Made by a program: the position numbers and the translations under genes. This document shows positions 34,831 to 44,398 of a stretch of DNA of 64,000 nt, in pieces. Location of the stretch: NCBI GenBank assembly GCA_946406315.1, contig CAMJKD010000001.1:117667-181666 (forward strand), written 5' to 3'. The DNA comes from an uncultured Candidatus Saccharibacteria bacterium (GTDB lineage Bacteria; Patescibacteriota; Saccharimonadia; Saccharimonadales; Saccharimonadaceae). The notes beneath the pieces were generated by a model that was not told the DNA's origin, did not search any database, and worked only from the letters and a program-made list of their open reading frames with translations. Within the stretch, counting starts at the first letter, position 1. Each line of letters starts with the position of its first letter.

Positions 34831-37665
34831 TTAATGATTTTTGTTTTTATTACGGTTACGGCTATGGCTACGATTGTTGCGATTATGATTTTTATGGTTA
34901 TTACTGTTTTGATTTGAGTTCGGATGCGTAACGATAGCAGAATCTCCGTCGCCAGAGGTTATCATCGGGCGTTTATTGACGGTTTCTTCTTCTGGTTCAT
35001 CTTTTACGATGGTAGTCTTAATGTTTGGGCTAGAATGCTGCTTAGATTCAATTTTGTTTGCTTTTTCACCTAATAGTTTACTGAGATCTTTAAGACCGTT
35101 GCCGGATTTTTCTTCTCCTTCAGCGGCGTTAGGGGAGATTTTTTGTTTACGAAAGTCGGCTTGTGGAGTAGGGACAAAGGTATAGCTTGGTTTTTCTTTC
35201 GGATGAGAGCCTTTTTCGCCAGCGGCACGACCGGAATCGGAGAGGTCTTTCTTCCATTTCTCTGCTGCTTCAATATTGGCGCGGATGTCTTCTTCGACTT
35301 CTTCCCTACTGCGGGCATAAACTAAGCGAGAATTACGAACGATGCGCGGAGTGATGTCGTTGGGCGGTTTCGGAATGCTTAGCGTAGTGGCGGAGAATGC
35401 TGGTGTTTTTTCGCCGTTGATAATCATTGAAACGACAAAGTGGCGATTGTTAAGATTAAGGAGATCTTGAGCTTCAAAGATTGGCTCAAATTGTTTTGAA
35501 AGGATTGGAGCATCGTCGGCTGACACGCGGAAAGAAATAGTGGTACCGACGTTACCGAAGACGGCGTCGCGAACGGATTCCGTCATCTGTGAGGTGTACT
35601 GGTTGGCGACGGTGAGATTCAAGCCATATTTGCGTGCTTCGGAGAGGATAACTGAGAAGGAATCGGTGGCAAAGTTTTGGAACTCATCGACGTAGAGATA
35701 AAATGGACGGCGGTCTTCGACGTTTGGTATATCCGAGCGGCTCATGGCGGCGAGCTGGACTTTTGTAACTAAGAAAGAACCAAGAATAGCGGCATTATCT
35801 TCGCCAATTAGACCTTTCGAGAGATTAACGACCAGAATCTTTCCTTCATCCATAATTTTGCGGATATCGAAGCTAGACTTTGGTTGGCCGATAATGTTGC
35901 GAATAATTGGATTGGCCGTAAAGGCGCCGACCTTGTTCAGGATTGGTGCAACCGATTCGGTAACTTGCTTATCGCCCCAGGAACCGAATTCTTGTTTCCA
36001 GAATTGGAGTACAGTAACGTCTTTACAGTATTCAAGCGTTTCTTTGCGGAAATCTTTATCGGTTAACATGCGAGAAATGTCGAGCATGGTGGTGTTTGGT
36101 CGATCGAGGAGTGCGAGTAAAGTATAACGCAGAATATGTTCGAGGCGTGGACCCCAGGATTCGCCGAACATACGTTTTAGCACGCCAATTACCTCGGAGG
36201 AAATATTTGGCTTGCGGGCGGGATCGTAAACTTCGAGCGGATTAAATGCCATTGGATATTGCGTGTCGGCTGGGTTGAAGTAAACAACATCATCAATGCG
36301 GCTTTCAGGAATAAACTTCAGGTTATCCATAGCGAGGTCGCCATGTGGATCGATAATGCAATAACCTTGATTATGGTAAATGTCACTGAGCGCAAATAGC
36401 GTCAGAAGACCGGATTTACCTGAGCCGGTTTGACCGATGATATAGACATGACGAGAGCGATCGCGGCGATACATTCCGAATTGATGTTTGATGCCGCGGA
36501 AATCAGTAAGACCGAAGGCGGAGATGTTTTCGTCGTGTGCTTGTTCGCCAGTAAGCATTGGGAGTTTAGCGGGGGGCTCAGCGGTTTTACTCGAAGCCCA
36601 AACGATGTTTGGCGTTTCTACGTTGGTGTGCGGTAAGTGGTAGACCGATGCGAGCTCGGAAATATTAAGAATAAAACCACTATTCGTGAATTGGCGCTCT
36701 TTGTAGGCGTCAAGAGCGTTTTTGTCAAAAGTACCGCCTAGCATCTTGAAACCGTTTAGGTTAGTAGAGTTAAACTGCTTAAAAGTACCGACTAGTGCTT
36801 GCATATTAAGCTTAGCGCTTACTTCGTCTTGACCAACGTAGGCGAGACGAATTTTAACTTCATAACCGAGTTTAGTGGCTTTTTCTTCGGCTTTAGCAAC
36901 GCGAGTTTTGTCACGTTCGGAGAGCTCGACTTTAACTGGCTGTTCGGTGCCGCCTTCTGGTGGACGCCACAGGGCTGCGATGACCTGTATGAACCATGCC
37001 CAGTCGATATGGAAGAAATCGAAGCTTTTTCCGGCTTTTACGGCTTTCACCCAGGCGTCGGTTTTTTGATGCCAGTTATCTGCAATTGGGCGGGTGAGGA
37101 TTTGGATCCAAAGTTCTTCACCTCCGTTTGGATTTAGTTTAGCGAGAGTGCCAGTGATGCCGGCAAGTGGGTCGACTTCAAAAGATTCAAAGGTCTTGAT
37201 TGGTAATGCTTCGTTTTCGGTAAGAGTAATTTCTGTGCTGTATGTGACGGGATATTTGCTACGTCGATCGACGTAATCTTCCTTCATGCGGTAGATTTGA
37301 ACGCTTGGATACTGAGAATAGATTTGCCCTTCTACGAAAGATTGAAGTATTTTTGGTACCCAAACGAAGAAGCGGATCTGATTACCGCTAGACGCAATTT
37401 CAAAAGAAAGATGCTCTTGAACGCCGCCAGAGTTACGAAGTTCGGTGGCGTCGCGTAATATGCCGTGAAGAGAGGCAAAAAGTTGCTCGGCGGCGAGTTC
37501 CTTTTTGTCATTATCCTTTGGTATTTCCATCATCAAAAGTACACTATCGACATTAAGGACTTGTAGGCGGTTAACTTTACGATAGTTGCGGATCGTTAAG
37601 ATAATTAAGATTACGACAATTGGAATCCAAACAATTGGCATCGTCAAAAAACGAAGAATCTCCAT
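34831..37665 (-). CDS. Membrane-anchored TraG/VirD4-like (type IV secretion) ATPase
   Basis: The 944-aa protein has an N-terminal membrane helix (about 5-25), a ~380-aa region before the motor, then an AAA+ domain of the DUF87/TrwB/VirD4 type. Walker A is IIGQTGSGKS (about 411) and Walker B is FYLYVDEFQNF (about 658). SEARKYGLNLTVANQYTSQM follows. The ~150-residue tail is polar and ends in Asn/His/Arg-rich low complexity. Such ATPases couple substrates to type IV secretion or conjugation-like channels, or run pili. No other secretion genes are adjacent, so the partner machine is elsewhere. The start is leaderless: TAAAAT 6 nt before ATG. Confidence 0.82.
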   Translation of the reverse strand: MEILRFLTMPIVWIPIVVILIILTIRNYRKVNRLQVLNVDSVLLMMEIPKDNDKKELAAEQLFASLHGILRDATELRNSGGVQEHLSFEIASSGNQIRFFVWVPKILQSFVEGQIYSQYPSVQIYRMKEDYVDRRSKYPVTYSTEITLTENEALPIKTFESFEVDPLAGITGTLAKLNPNGGEELWIQILTRPIADNWHQKTDAWVKAVKAGKSFDFFHIDWAWFIQVIAALWRPPEGGTEQPVKVELSERDKTRVAKAEEKATKLGYEVKIRLAYVGQDEVSAKLNMQALVGTFKQFNSTNLNGFKMLGGTFDKNALDAYKERQFTNSGFILNISELASVYHLPHTNVETPNIVWASSKTAEPPAKLPMLTGEQAHDENISAFGLTDFRGIKHQFGMYRRDRSRHVYIIGQTGSGKSGLLTLFALSDIYHNQGYCIIDPHGDLAMDNLKFIPESRIDDVVYFNPADTQYPMAFNPLEVYDPARKPNISSEVIGVLKRMFGESWGPRLEHILRYTLLALLDRPNTTMLDISRMLTDKDFRKETLEYCKDVTVLQFWKQEFGSWGDKQVTESVAPILNKVGAFTANPIIRNIIGQPKSSFDIRKIMDEGKILVVNLSKGLIGEDNAAILGSFLVTKVQLAAMSRSDIPNVEDRRPFYLYVDEFQNFATDSFSVILSEARKYGLNLTVANQYTSQMTESVRDAVFGNVGTTISFRVSADDAPILSKQFEPIFEAQDLLNLNNRHFVVSMIINGEKTPAFSATTLSIPKPPNDITPRIVRNSRLVYARSREEVEEDIRANIEAAEKWKKDLSDSGRAAGEKGSHPKEKPSYTFVPTPQADFRKQKISPNAAEGEEKSGNGLKDLSKLLGEKANKIESKQHSSPNIKTTIVKDEPEEETVNKRPMITSGDGDSAIVTHPNSNQNSNNHKNHNRNNRSHSRNRNKNKNH

Positions 37666-37671
37666 GCTTAT

Positions 37672-37719
37672 ATTTTAGCATAACTGTAACTAAAAGAGGT
37701 ACTATTATTATGTTAGAAT
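37672..37719. promoter_or_regulatory. Divergent leaderless promoters
   Basis: TGC-TAAAAT on the minus strand (37672-37677) ends 6 nt before the ATPase ATG. TGT-TAGAAT on the plus strand (37714-37719) ends 7 nt before the adk ATG. Both genes start within 62 bp and neither has a ribosome binding site. Confidence 0.6.
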
Positions 37720-37726
37720 CATAAGT

Positions 37727-38326
37727 ATGATTACATTGTTTGGTGCTCCAGGTAGCGGGAAGAGTGTGCAGGGGCAGATGTTGGCAAGAAAACTAGGTTG
37801 GGCATGGTATTCCTCGCGCGATATGCTTTCGACTATGCATAATAAGGATATTATGTACAGGCTTGACCATGGTATGTTCGTAGATGACGATACGATGAAT
37901 AGCCTCATGTGCGATGTGATGCAGCAAGCTCATGCGCGCGGCGTGGCGCGTGTGGTTTTAGACGGCTTCCCTTCTAGTTATCGTCAGGTACGTTGGATGA
38001 TTGATCATGGCGAAATCGAGTATTTGACGGGCGCGATTATTTTACGTGTGCCGCATGGCGAACTTTGGAAGCGTTTAATGGAGCGCAAGCGCGTGGATGA
38101 TACGCGAGCGGCGATTGAGCGACGCAACGAGCTCTATGATCGTTCGATTACTGGTATGGTTCGGGCGCTGAGTATGGAAGATGTACTGATTCGCGAGGTG
38201 GATGGTATGGGCACGGAGCAGGACGTGCTCGAGCGTATAAAAGAGATACTTGGAGAATGGGATTTAATTCCGCGTAAACAGTACGAGAAAATTAAGCAAG
38301 TTTATAGCTATCGCGACCGACTTTGA
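37727..38326 (+). CDS. adk: Adenylate kinase-like nucleoside monophosphate kinase
   Basis: The 199-aa protein begins MITLFGAPGSGKSVQGQMLA (P-loop at 7-14). It has the NMP-binding helix region with SSRDMLS, VVLDGFPSS, and the Arg-rich lid MERKRVDDTRAAIERR. The lid is short and has no zinc-finger Cys. It probably phosphorylates AMP; UMP/CMP use cannot be excluded because the family motifs overlap. The gene is leaderless and converges with the next gene, their 3' ends overlapping by 35 bp. Confidence 0.82.
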   Translation: MITLFGAPGSGKSVQGQMLARKLGWAWYSSRDMLSTMHNKDIMYRLDHGMFVDDDTMNSLMCDVMQQAHARGVARVVLDGFPSSYRQVRWMIDHGEIEYLTGAIILRVPHGELWKRLMERKRVDDTRAAIERRNELYDRSITGMVRALSMEDVLIREVDGMGTEQDVLERIKEILGEWDLIPRKQYEKIKQVYSYRDRL

Positions 38327-39320
38327 TAAATAATTTCTTGTTTTGAAGATTAAGCAAGACGGTCGTTTCTTTAACTTTGCGTTCTTTTAGAACTTGTTTG
38401 ACGATTTCTTTGCGAGAAAGACCTTCGTCACTAGCTTTCTTAAGAATTTTGATAATAATATCGGAAACGGTGCCCTTTTGGTATCCCCAGCTATCGAGTG
38501 CGTAAATACCGCGACCAATCAGAACAAAACGAGGATCTTTGATAAGTTCGTTATGAATAGCTTGGACGGTAACGTCTTTACGTTTAAAATCGGATGCACT
38601 GATTGCCTTGGCGATGTCATTGAAGTGCATTGGCTCTTTGTGTTCTTCGAGGACGACATAGATTTTATCGCGAATATTCTTCGGATTGACGGTTGGCCAT
38701 TTAGTCAGACCCCACTGATTATTAAGGGTAGAAAGTAATTTGCTAATGCGGGCAATTGCTTCAATGTGGGATGGATGCTCATAATTAAGCTTTTCGTCAA
38801 GTTCGTCGATAGTGATTGGCTTTTTATTGGCTTTGACTATAGCGACAATCTCATCGACTTTGGCGCGAATGGTTTTTTCGTCGCCATATTCAGCTATACC
38901 AATGGCATTGTGATACTTGTCGTTTTCGGCAACGATAGTTAAGGCGGGAGAAATTTCGCCGAGAAAGCTGAAATTAGCCTTGTCGACAGTATTAGCTTCG
39001 TGACCAAGAATTCTCTTGGCAAGATCCGATGCGCGCGCGATGCGGCCCATTTCGGTCAAGTTGCGTATGATTAGCTTTTCGGCAGGAGCGAGATCGGCGA
39101 TTTTGCCTTCTTCGGCTGCAATGCGGAGACGTATGAGAATTGCTTTCTCGAGCTGGCGAACCCGCTCGCGAGTAATTGATAACATTTCGCCGATTTGCTC
39201 TAGGGTTTCTTTATGTCCGTTGAGTCCAAATCGACGGGAAATGATTTCTCTTTCGCGTTCTTGTTCAATAATGCTGAGGCTACTAGAGATAGCCTTAGTA
39301 ATGATATCCGCACTGTTCAT
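38292..39320 (-). CDS. Sigma-70 region-4-like/HARE-HTH transcription regulator
   Basis: The 342-aa protein opens with a region resembling sigma-70 region 4 (EREREIISRRFGLNG, TLEQIGEMLSITRERVRQLE, about 20-65) but lacks regions 1-3. A HARE-HTH module follows (MHFNDIAKAISASDF... about 235-300), known from RpoE-delta subunits and restriction or chromatin proteins. A further winged-helix-like segment ends the protein. It probably works at RNA polymerase as a regulator. AAGGAAG before the ATG is a modest ribosome binding site. Convergent overlap of 35 bp with adk. Confidence 0.75.
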   Translation of the reverse strand: MNSADIITKAISSSLSIIEQEREREIISRRFGLNGHKETLEQIGEMLSITRERVRQLEKAILIRLRIAAEEGKIADLAPAEKLIIRNLTEMGRIARASDLAKRILGHEANTVDKANFSFLGEISPALTIVAENDKYHNAIGIAEYGDEKTIRAKVDEIVAIVKANKKPITIDELDEKLNYEHPSHIEAIARISKLLSTLNNQWGLTKWPTVNPKNIRDKIYVVLEEHKEPMHFNDIAKAISASDFKRKDVTVQAIHNELIKDPRFVLIGRGIYALDSWGYQKGTVSDIIIKILKKASDEGLSRKEIVKQVLKERKVKETTVLLNLQNKKLFIKVGRDSYKLA

Positions 39321-39606
39321 TGCTGACTGCTTCCTTTTTTCTCCGTCTACTTAGGTTGGTATCTTAACTTTTAAATATAATAACATGACTAAGCCATATT
39401 GTCAACAAGTAAAATTATTTTCACTTAGTGCTTATTGTACCACATTTTTGGCAGTTTTCCGAAAAAAGTATATAAAACTATAAGCGTAAGTGGAATTATT
39501 ACGCTAGTATTGCGTATTTGAGTGATTTAAGTTGTTATTTTTACAATAAATTCCGAACTTTTCGTTTTAATTAATCTTTTTAAAGGGTAAATTGCCAGCT
39601 TGTATT

Positions 39607-39635
39607 TTGACAAATAAATAAAAATATTATAATAT
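39607..39635 (+). promoter_or_regulatory. Promoter in the 39321-39687 gap
   Basis: TTGACA (39607-39612) followed by overlapping TATAAT (39628-39633) and TAATAT (39630-39635) gives 15- or 17-bp spacing. The rest of the 367-bp gap is AT-rich and holds nothing else I can support apart from the minus-strand promoter of the neighbouring gene. Confidence 0.6.
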
Positions 39636-39687
39636 ATTTGCATCCATTCGAAGCGGAGAGCTTGGTTCTTTAAAAGGAGGTGAATGT

Positions 39688-40308
39688 GTGAGTTATATAA
39701 GGACGATACGTTCAATTTTCGATGGTCGTTATGGAAAAACGTTGGTGTTTTCCTTCGACAGTGTGCATGCCGATATCGATCCCGATGCCGAACTTGGACC
39801 TTTAGACGAGCAGGATTATGCAACTATTGATTATCATGTTCCTAAGATAAGGGTTGCTGGAGATGTTGTGATTGCGGATGTTACTAATCGGAACGAGCCC
39901 CTTCTCTGGGACAATGCGCGTGAGCGCTACGGCGATGAAGCTGTTGATGACAATGATTTAGTAAAAGCTGGATATTTGCGAATATATCGGAAAAAAGGTT
40001 TCGGATGTTTACCCAATATTTCCGATACACAGAGAATTGTGCGTGAGTTTGTGCTCGAGAGGGATCTTTCTATGTTGCCGCCAAAGTATGCCATGAGCTT
40101 TATAGTTCGACCACAATCTGGCGAAATCTATCATGAATACTATGGCGATAAATATGGTGAAGTTGCCTTTGCGTGGCATGAGGGGCATTTTGATGCCAAT
40201 TATGTTAATCATGGGAAAAAAGAGAGCTACATTCTGAGCGATTGGATCTTTGATGTGGGATATGATTATGTATTGTCGGTAGCAAAAATCATCGGTGTTC
40301 ACTCTTGA
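39688..40308 (+). CDS. Hypothetical protein, 206 aa
   Basis: Unrecognised soluble acidic protein starting with GTG behind a near-perfect AAAAGGAGGTGA ribosome binding site. It is expressed from its own promoter and ends at its own terminator. Visible features are an acidic N-terminal third (DIDPDAELGPLDEQDYATID) and an aromatic C-terminal third (HEYYGDKYGEVAFAWHEGHF). No membrane segment. The strong translation signals contrast with the leaderless style of most genes here. Confidence 0.6.
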   Translation: MSYIRTIRSIFDGRYGKTLVFSFDSVHADIDPDAELGPLDEQDYATIDYHVPKIRVAGDVVIADVTNRNEPLLWDNARERYGDEAVDDNDLVKAGYLRIYRKKGFGCLPNISDTQRIVREFVLERDLSMLPPKYAMSFIVRPQSGEIYHEYYGDKYGEVAFAWHEGHFDANYVNHGKKESYILSDWIFDVGYDYVLSVAKIIGVHS

Positions 40309-40314
40309 TAATAT

Positions 40315-40346
40315 GAAGACTGCGCTTTTGGGCGCAGTCTTTTCTA
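40315..40346 (+). terminator. Rho-independent terminator
   Basis: AGACTGCGC/GGCGCAGTCT stem followed by TTTTC. On the minus strand the same stem lies at the topA stop codon. Confidence 0.8.
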
Positions 40347-42620
40347 TTTTTTCTTGGTAGATTTTTTCGTCGTTGTACGACGCTTAGCGGGGCGACGGGT
40401 CTTTTTAGGTTTATTGGCGAGATATTCTTCAGCCTGTTCTTTGGTGACGGTTTTAGGGTCGACATCCTTAGGAATGCGAACGAAATTGCGACGACCGGGA
40501 CCTTTAACGTATGGTCCATAGGCACCGTTGATGATTTGAATTTCTCCCCAGTCAGCAATGAATGAATCGCGTTTTTTCTCGTAGAGCGGTTCAGCCTCTT
40601 CAAGCGTAATGACGTATGGATCATATTCTTTGCCGAGCGGAATGTTATATTTACCGCCTTTAAGATATGGTCCGAACGGTCCGGCGGCGGCAATAATTTC
40701 GGCGCCATCCTTTGCTTTACCTAGGCTGCGCGGTAGCTGAGGTAGGTCGAGCTGCTTGAGGGCTTGTTCGAGCGTGACGGTCTTAACACTCTTGCGCTTT
40801 GGTAGCGGTGCGAAGCGTGGTTTTTTGCCGGTTTCCTTTTCGTTTTCGCCGAGCTGGATGAAGCCGCCATTTTTGCCGACTTTTGCGTAGATAGCCTGCC
40901 CTGTTTTTGGGTCGTGGCCGAGAAGGCGGGCGTTGTTGTAACGTTCAATTCCTTCGCTAGCGAGGACTTCATTGTTGAATGGACCATAGAAATCGCGAAG
41001 CATTTTGATGCGGTCGAGTTTAGCGTCGGCAATTAAATCAAGGTCTTTTTCGATATTAGCAGTGAATTTGTAATCGACGATATTTTTGAAATTATCTACG
41101 AGGAAAGCAGATATTAGTTCGCCAACTGGTGTTGGGAGGAGCTTGCCTTTATTGGCGCCATACTTCTCTTTAACGCTTTCCTCGGTAATTTTGCCATTTT
41201 CGAGTTTAAGCTCGATAACTTCGCGGTTTTCGCCTTCGGACTCGCCTTTTACGACGTAACCGCGAGCTTGAATGGCGGTCATAATACTGGCGTAGGTACT
41301 AGGACGACCAATGCCGAGCTCCTCGAGTTTCTTGACGAGTGAACCTTCGGTGTAGCGAGCTTGCGGTTTGGCAAAAGTCTGATGAGCAATGATAGTCTTG
41401 GCGGCTAGTTGGTCGCCAACCGTACATTGTGGCAATTCATTTTCTTTAATGCGGCCATAAACTTTGAGAAAACCATCAAAAGTGACTACTTCGCCTTTGC
41501 CGATGAAGTTATATTTAGTTGGCGTGCCAATAGTGATTGTTGTAGTTTCGATATGGGCGTCTGCCATTTGGGTAGCTAAAGTGCGATTACGGATTAGGGC
41601 GTAGAGGCGTTTTTCGAAATCGTTTTTGCCAGCCGTTTCGCGGTTAATGTCAGTTGGACGGATTGCTTCGTGGGCTTCTTGAGCGCTGGCGGATTTAGTC
41701 TTAAAATTGCGCACTTTAACATATTCTTTGCCGTATTTTGATTCGACATATTGCGCCATGCTTGCGATGGCTTGCTTGCTAAGATTGAGGCTATCGGTAC
41801 GATGATAGGTAATTAATCCGGCTTGATAAAGAGACTGTGCGGCTTGCATAGTGGTACGCGTGGAATAGCCGAGTTTTGAGTTAGCTTCAATTTGCATTGA
41901 TGCAGTCGTAAACGGTGGAGCTGGCTTGCGGGTGCCTGGGGTGTTTTCGATGGCATCGACTTTAAAAATTGCACCGATCAGCTGTTCGAGAAAACGACGC
42001 GTTTCGTCTTCTGTTTCGAAATCATGGTCGAGCTTGGCATCGAAACCAAAATCGCCGGATACTTTATAGGTAAATTTACTGGCGAATTTTTCAATGGCTT
42101 GTTCGCGCTCGACGATTAAGCGGAGGGCTGGGCTCTGGACACGGCCAGCTGAAACGGCGCCGGGAACTTTCTTGCGTACTATGCCAGAAAGATCGAAACC
42201 GACGAGCATGTCGAGAGTTTGGCGCGCCTGTTGTGACGCAACCATATCCATATCGACGGTGCGTGGGTTTTTAATAGCATCTTCAAGTGCAGATTTGGTG
42301 ATTTCGTGAAAAGTAATACGGGCGGTATCTTTTGGAAGCTTAAGCACTTCGCAGAGGTGCCAAGAAATAGCCTCTCCTTCGCGGTCTTCATCCGTTGCGA
42401 GCCAGACTTTGTCGGCGGATTTGGCGGCTTTCTTAAGATCGGTAATAACACTCTTGTGCCCGGGGTCAATTTCGTAAGTGACTTCAAAAGTATTCTTATC
42501 GACCTTTGTGTCTTTGCGGATATGTCCAACGGAAGCTAATACGACAAAATCGTCGCCGAGATATTTCTCGATAGTGTGCGCTTTAGCTGGAGACTCTACG
42601 ATAACTAAGTTTTTACTCAT
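40344..42620 (-). CDS. topA: DNA topoisomerase I
   Basis: Type IA topoisomerase that relaxes negative supercoils. The 758-aa protein begins with the Toprim motif LVIVESPAKAHTIEKYLG; ATDEDREGEAISWHL carries the metal-binding acidic residues. The catalytic Tyr is in LITYHRTDS (about 271), where many homologues have M/T/G for the His. RPSTYASIM and the later GPYLKGGKYN and GPYVKGPGRRN modules are C-terminal Topo-C repeats. No zinc-finger Cys clusters are present, and the protein ends in a Lys/Arg/Thr-rich tail (RRPAKRRTTTKKS). It stands alone as a single gene. Confidence 0.95.
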   Translation of the reverse strand: MSKNLVIVESPAKAHTIEKYLGDDFVVLASVGHIRKDTKVDKNTFEVTYEIDPGHKSVITDLKKAAKSADKVWLATDEDREGEAISWHLCEVLKLPKDTARITFHEITKSALEDAIKNPRTVDMDMVASQQARQTLDMLVGFDLSGIVRKKVPGAVSAGRVQSPALRLIVEREQAIEKFASKFTYKVSGDFGFDAKLDHDFETEDETRRFLEQLIGAIFKVDAIENTPGTRKPAPPFTTASMQIEANSKLGYSTRTTMQAAQSLYQAGLITYHRTDSLNLSKQAIASMAQYVESKYGKEYVKVRNFKTKSASAQEAHEAIRPTDINRETAGKNDFEKRLYALIRNRTLATQMADAHIETTTITIGTPTKYNFIGKGEVVTFDGFLKVYGRIKENELPQCTVGDQLAAKTIIAHQTFAKPQARYTEGSLVKKLEELGIGRPSTYASIMTAIQARGYVVKGESEGENREVIELKLENGKITEESVKEKYGANKGKLLPTPVGELISAFLVDNFKNIVDYKFTANIEKDLDLIADAKLDRIKMLRDFYGPFNNEVLASEGIERYNNARLLGHDPKTGQAIYAKVGKNGGFIQLGENEKETGKKPRFAPLPKRKSVKTVTLEQALKQLDLPQLPRSLGKAKDGAEIIAAAGPFGPYLKGGKYNIPLGKEYDPYVITLEEAEPLYEKKRDSFIADWGEIQIINGAYGPYVKGPGRRNFVRIPKDVDPKTVTKEQAEEYLANKPKKTRRPAKRRTTTKKSTKKK

Positions 42621-42736
42621 GTGCTATATAATATCATACAAAACTTTGCAAGAAAGCATAAGAGTTTTATTTATTAAAAAGATTACGCGTTTCCGTGCGG
42701 TCTAGTGATGAAATATAGTCGATGATAGCGAATTAC

Positions 42737-42765
42737 TTGACTCTTTTGCTTATATATGTTATTGT
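42737..42765 (+). promoter_or_regulatory. Promoter for the 42815 gene
   Basis: TTGACT, 17-bp spacer, TATTGT. The earlier in-frame ATG at 42722 lies upstream of this promoter and is rejected as a start. Confidence 0.6.
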
Positions 42766-42814
42766 CCTTGCAGGAACTAAAAAACCTTGTACTTTTATAT
42801 GTTTGGAGGTCTAT

Positions 42815-43417
42815 ATGGAAGAATTATCAAAGAGTGATATTATCAACGCCGTAGCGACAAATGACGAGAAATGGCTGGCGGATGTTTTGTGTAGTCTCGG
42901 ATATGAAGATAAAGATACCTGGGCTATTTTTACCGAGGAAGATAAAGTAGTCATGTCTACGCTTTTCGCAAGTGCGGCGATTGCTGCGCAGAATGGTATT
43001 CTTAAGCCCGAGATCATTGATCTGCTGATTGAACGTGCGCATTCCGTAGTAAACATTTACAGTTTTCTTGATTTTTATCGGCTTGCACGGCGTGGGTGTA
43101 GGAAAGATGTCGACTTCGATCTGATTCCTGAAGATGTCAAGCGACATCTCAAGCGTAACGATATCAAGTATGGAGAAGAGATCGGTACCATCATCCAGGG
43201 GATGAGCTCTGCTGAGTTTGATGCTCTTGGCGAATTCATTTTCGAAGAAACCGAAAGCCTTCACAAGTCTTTCGGTTATCCGTTAATTCACCACATCTGC
43301 GAACACGATCTTATTTCTAAGGCGCAGCTGATGTTGATTATGGGATTCTCTCTTAGTGAGCCGTTGTCTGACGAAGAAGCAATATTGTTTGCGGCGCTCG
43401 GTAGTCTGTTTCGTTAA
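42815..43417 (+). CDS. Hypothetical protein, 200 aa
   Basis: An all-helical acidic soluble protein beginning MEELSKSDIINAVATNDEKW. TTTGGAGG lies 8 nt before this ATG, which sets the start. Not recognised; the helical repeats could be a scaffold or ankyrin/HEAT-like fold, but I cannot name one. It has its own promoter and terminator, like the genes at 15257 and 39688. Confidence 0.6.
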   Translation: MEELSKSDIINAVATNDEKWLADVLCSLGYEDKDTWAIFTEEDKVVMSTLFASAAIAAQNGILKPEIIDLLIERAHSVVNIYSFLDFYRLARRGCRKDVDFDLIPEDVKRHLKRNDIKYGEEIGTIIQGMSSAEFDALGEFIFEETESLHKSFGYPLIHHICEHDLISKAQLMLIMGFSLSEPLSDEEAILFAALGSLFR

Positions 43418-43467
43418 CATACTCTTTGCAAATATCGCAACATCGTTGCTATCTACCTCCGATAAAC

Positions 43468-43497
43468 CCAAACACCCCCGTAAGGGGGTGTTTTTGC
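43468..43497 (+). terminator. Rho-independent terminator
   Basis: AACACCCCC-GTAA-GGGGGTGTT stem with TTTTTG. Confidence 0.85.
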
Positions 43498-43604
43498 GAC
43501 AAAAGTTATGGTTGGTTGTAGAAGACTTTTTTGTTGATGTAAGCTCCTTGACGGTGCGATTTGTCAATTGTGATATATTAATAGTAATTAAGTGGAGTGT
43601 TTGA

Positions 43605-44093
43605 ATGGATTGGGATGAATATTTTATTAAGATAGCCGAGACGGTAGCTTTACGCTCAAAAGATCCTTCGACAAAAGTAGGTACGGTAATCGTAGATGAA
43701 AAAAGGCGTCCAGTTTCTTTTGGCTATAATGGCTTGATTCAAGGTGCGGATGAGTCAAAACTTACGCTCACGGAACGTCCAATGAAATATTATTTTTCCA
43801 TGCATAGTGAAATTAATGCAATTATCTTCGCGCATCGCGATTTGGCGGGTTGTACTTGTTATTCGGTTTATGCGCCATGCGTGGATTGTTTGCGCTTTCT
43901 GTTGCAGGCTGGAGTAACTAGGATCGTCTATAAGAATGCGCATGTCGAATCGCATAAGAATAAGGCTAAGGAATCGATGCAAAATATGGAGACCGATAAA
44001 GCAACGATTGCTCTGCTCGATTCGATGCCACACGTTGAAGTTGTCAACTATACAACTGGTAAGACTTATAAAGAAGAATTACTTAGAAAATAA
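43605..44093 (+). CDS. Deoxycytidylate (dCMP) deaminase family protein
   Basis: The 162-aa protein has the zinc deaminase signature: HSE in SMHSEINAI (His about 67, Glu about 69) and PCVDC (Cys about 91 and 94). The SKDPSTKVGTVIVD N-terminus is typical of dCMP deaminases, which turn dCMP into dUMP for thymidylate synthesis. HSE replaces the common HAE. A ComE-like or other deaminase is possible. GTGGAG precedes the ATG. Confidence 0.82.
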   Translation: MDWDEYFIKIAETVALRSKDPSTKVGTVIVDEKRRPVSFGYNGLIQGADESKLTLTERPMKYYFSMHSEINAIIFAHRDLAGCTCYSVYAPCVDCLRFLLQAGVTRIVYKNAHVESHKNKAKESMQNMETDKATIALLDSMPHVEVVNYTTGKTYKEELLRK

Positions 44094-44103
44094 TTAAGCA
44101 CCA

Positions 44104-44392
44104 AAAAGCCCCAGGTAAGGGTGGGCATCACCTGGGGCTGTTTAGCCCTACAACACACCTCCTAAGGCATCCGGAGAACTCCGGAAGCGTGACCCACCTC
44201 ACACATGGGGTCCGCCGGTTATAGGGATTGCTAGCTTTAGAAAGATCTTTCTAAGTGGAGGTAATACTTTTCACTTCAAACTATAGGAGAAATTTGAAGG
44301 CCGAAAGAGTTTCTAAAGCACGCAACAATTGCTAAAATAGCAATGTTTCAAAATTTTTAGGTGCGGTTTTTTGGCTCTTTCAAGCCAAAACT
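44104..44392 (-). ncRNA. Structured small RNA, ~290 nt, family not recognised
   Basis: Minus-strand unit with a clear promoter and a terminator (AGCCCCAGGT/ACCTGGGGCT then TTTTT, 44105-44141) and no open frame of note. In transcript order the hairpins are TTTTGGCT/AGCCAAAA, TTGCTA/TAGCAA, CTTCAAA/TTTGAAG, TTAGAAAGA/TCTTTCTAA, GACCC/GGGTC and TCCGGA/TCCGGA; ACCTCC near the middle can pair with GGAGGT near the end. I could not fit RNase P, tmRNA, SRP RNA or a T-box. Confidence 0.7.
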
Positions 44393-44398
44393 ATTTGA

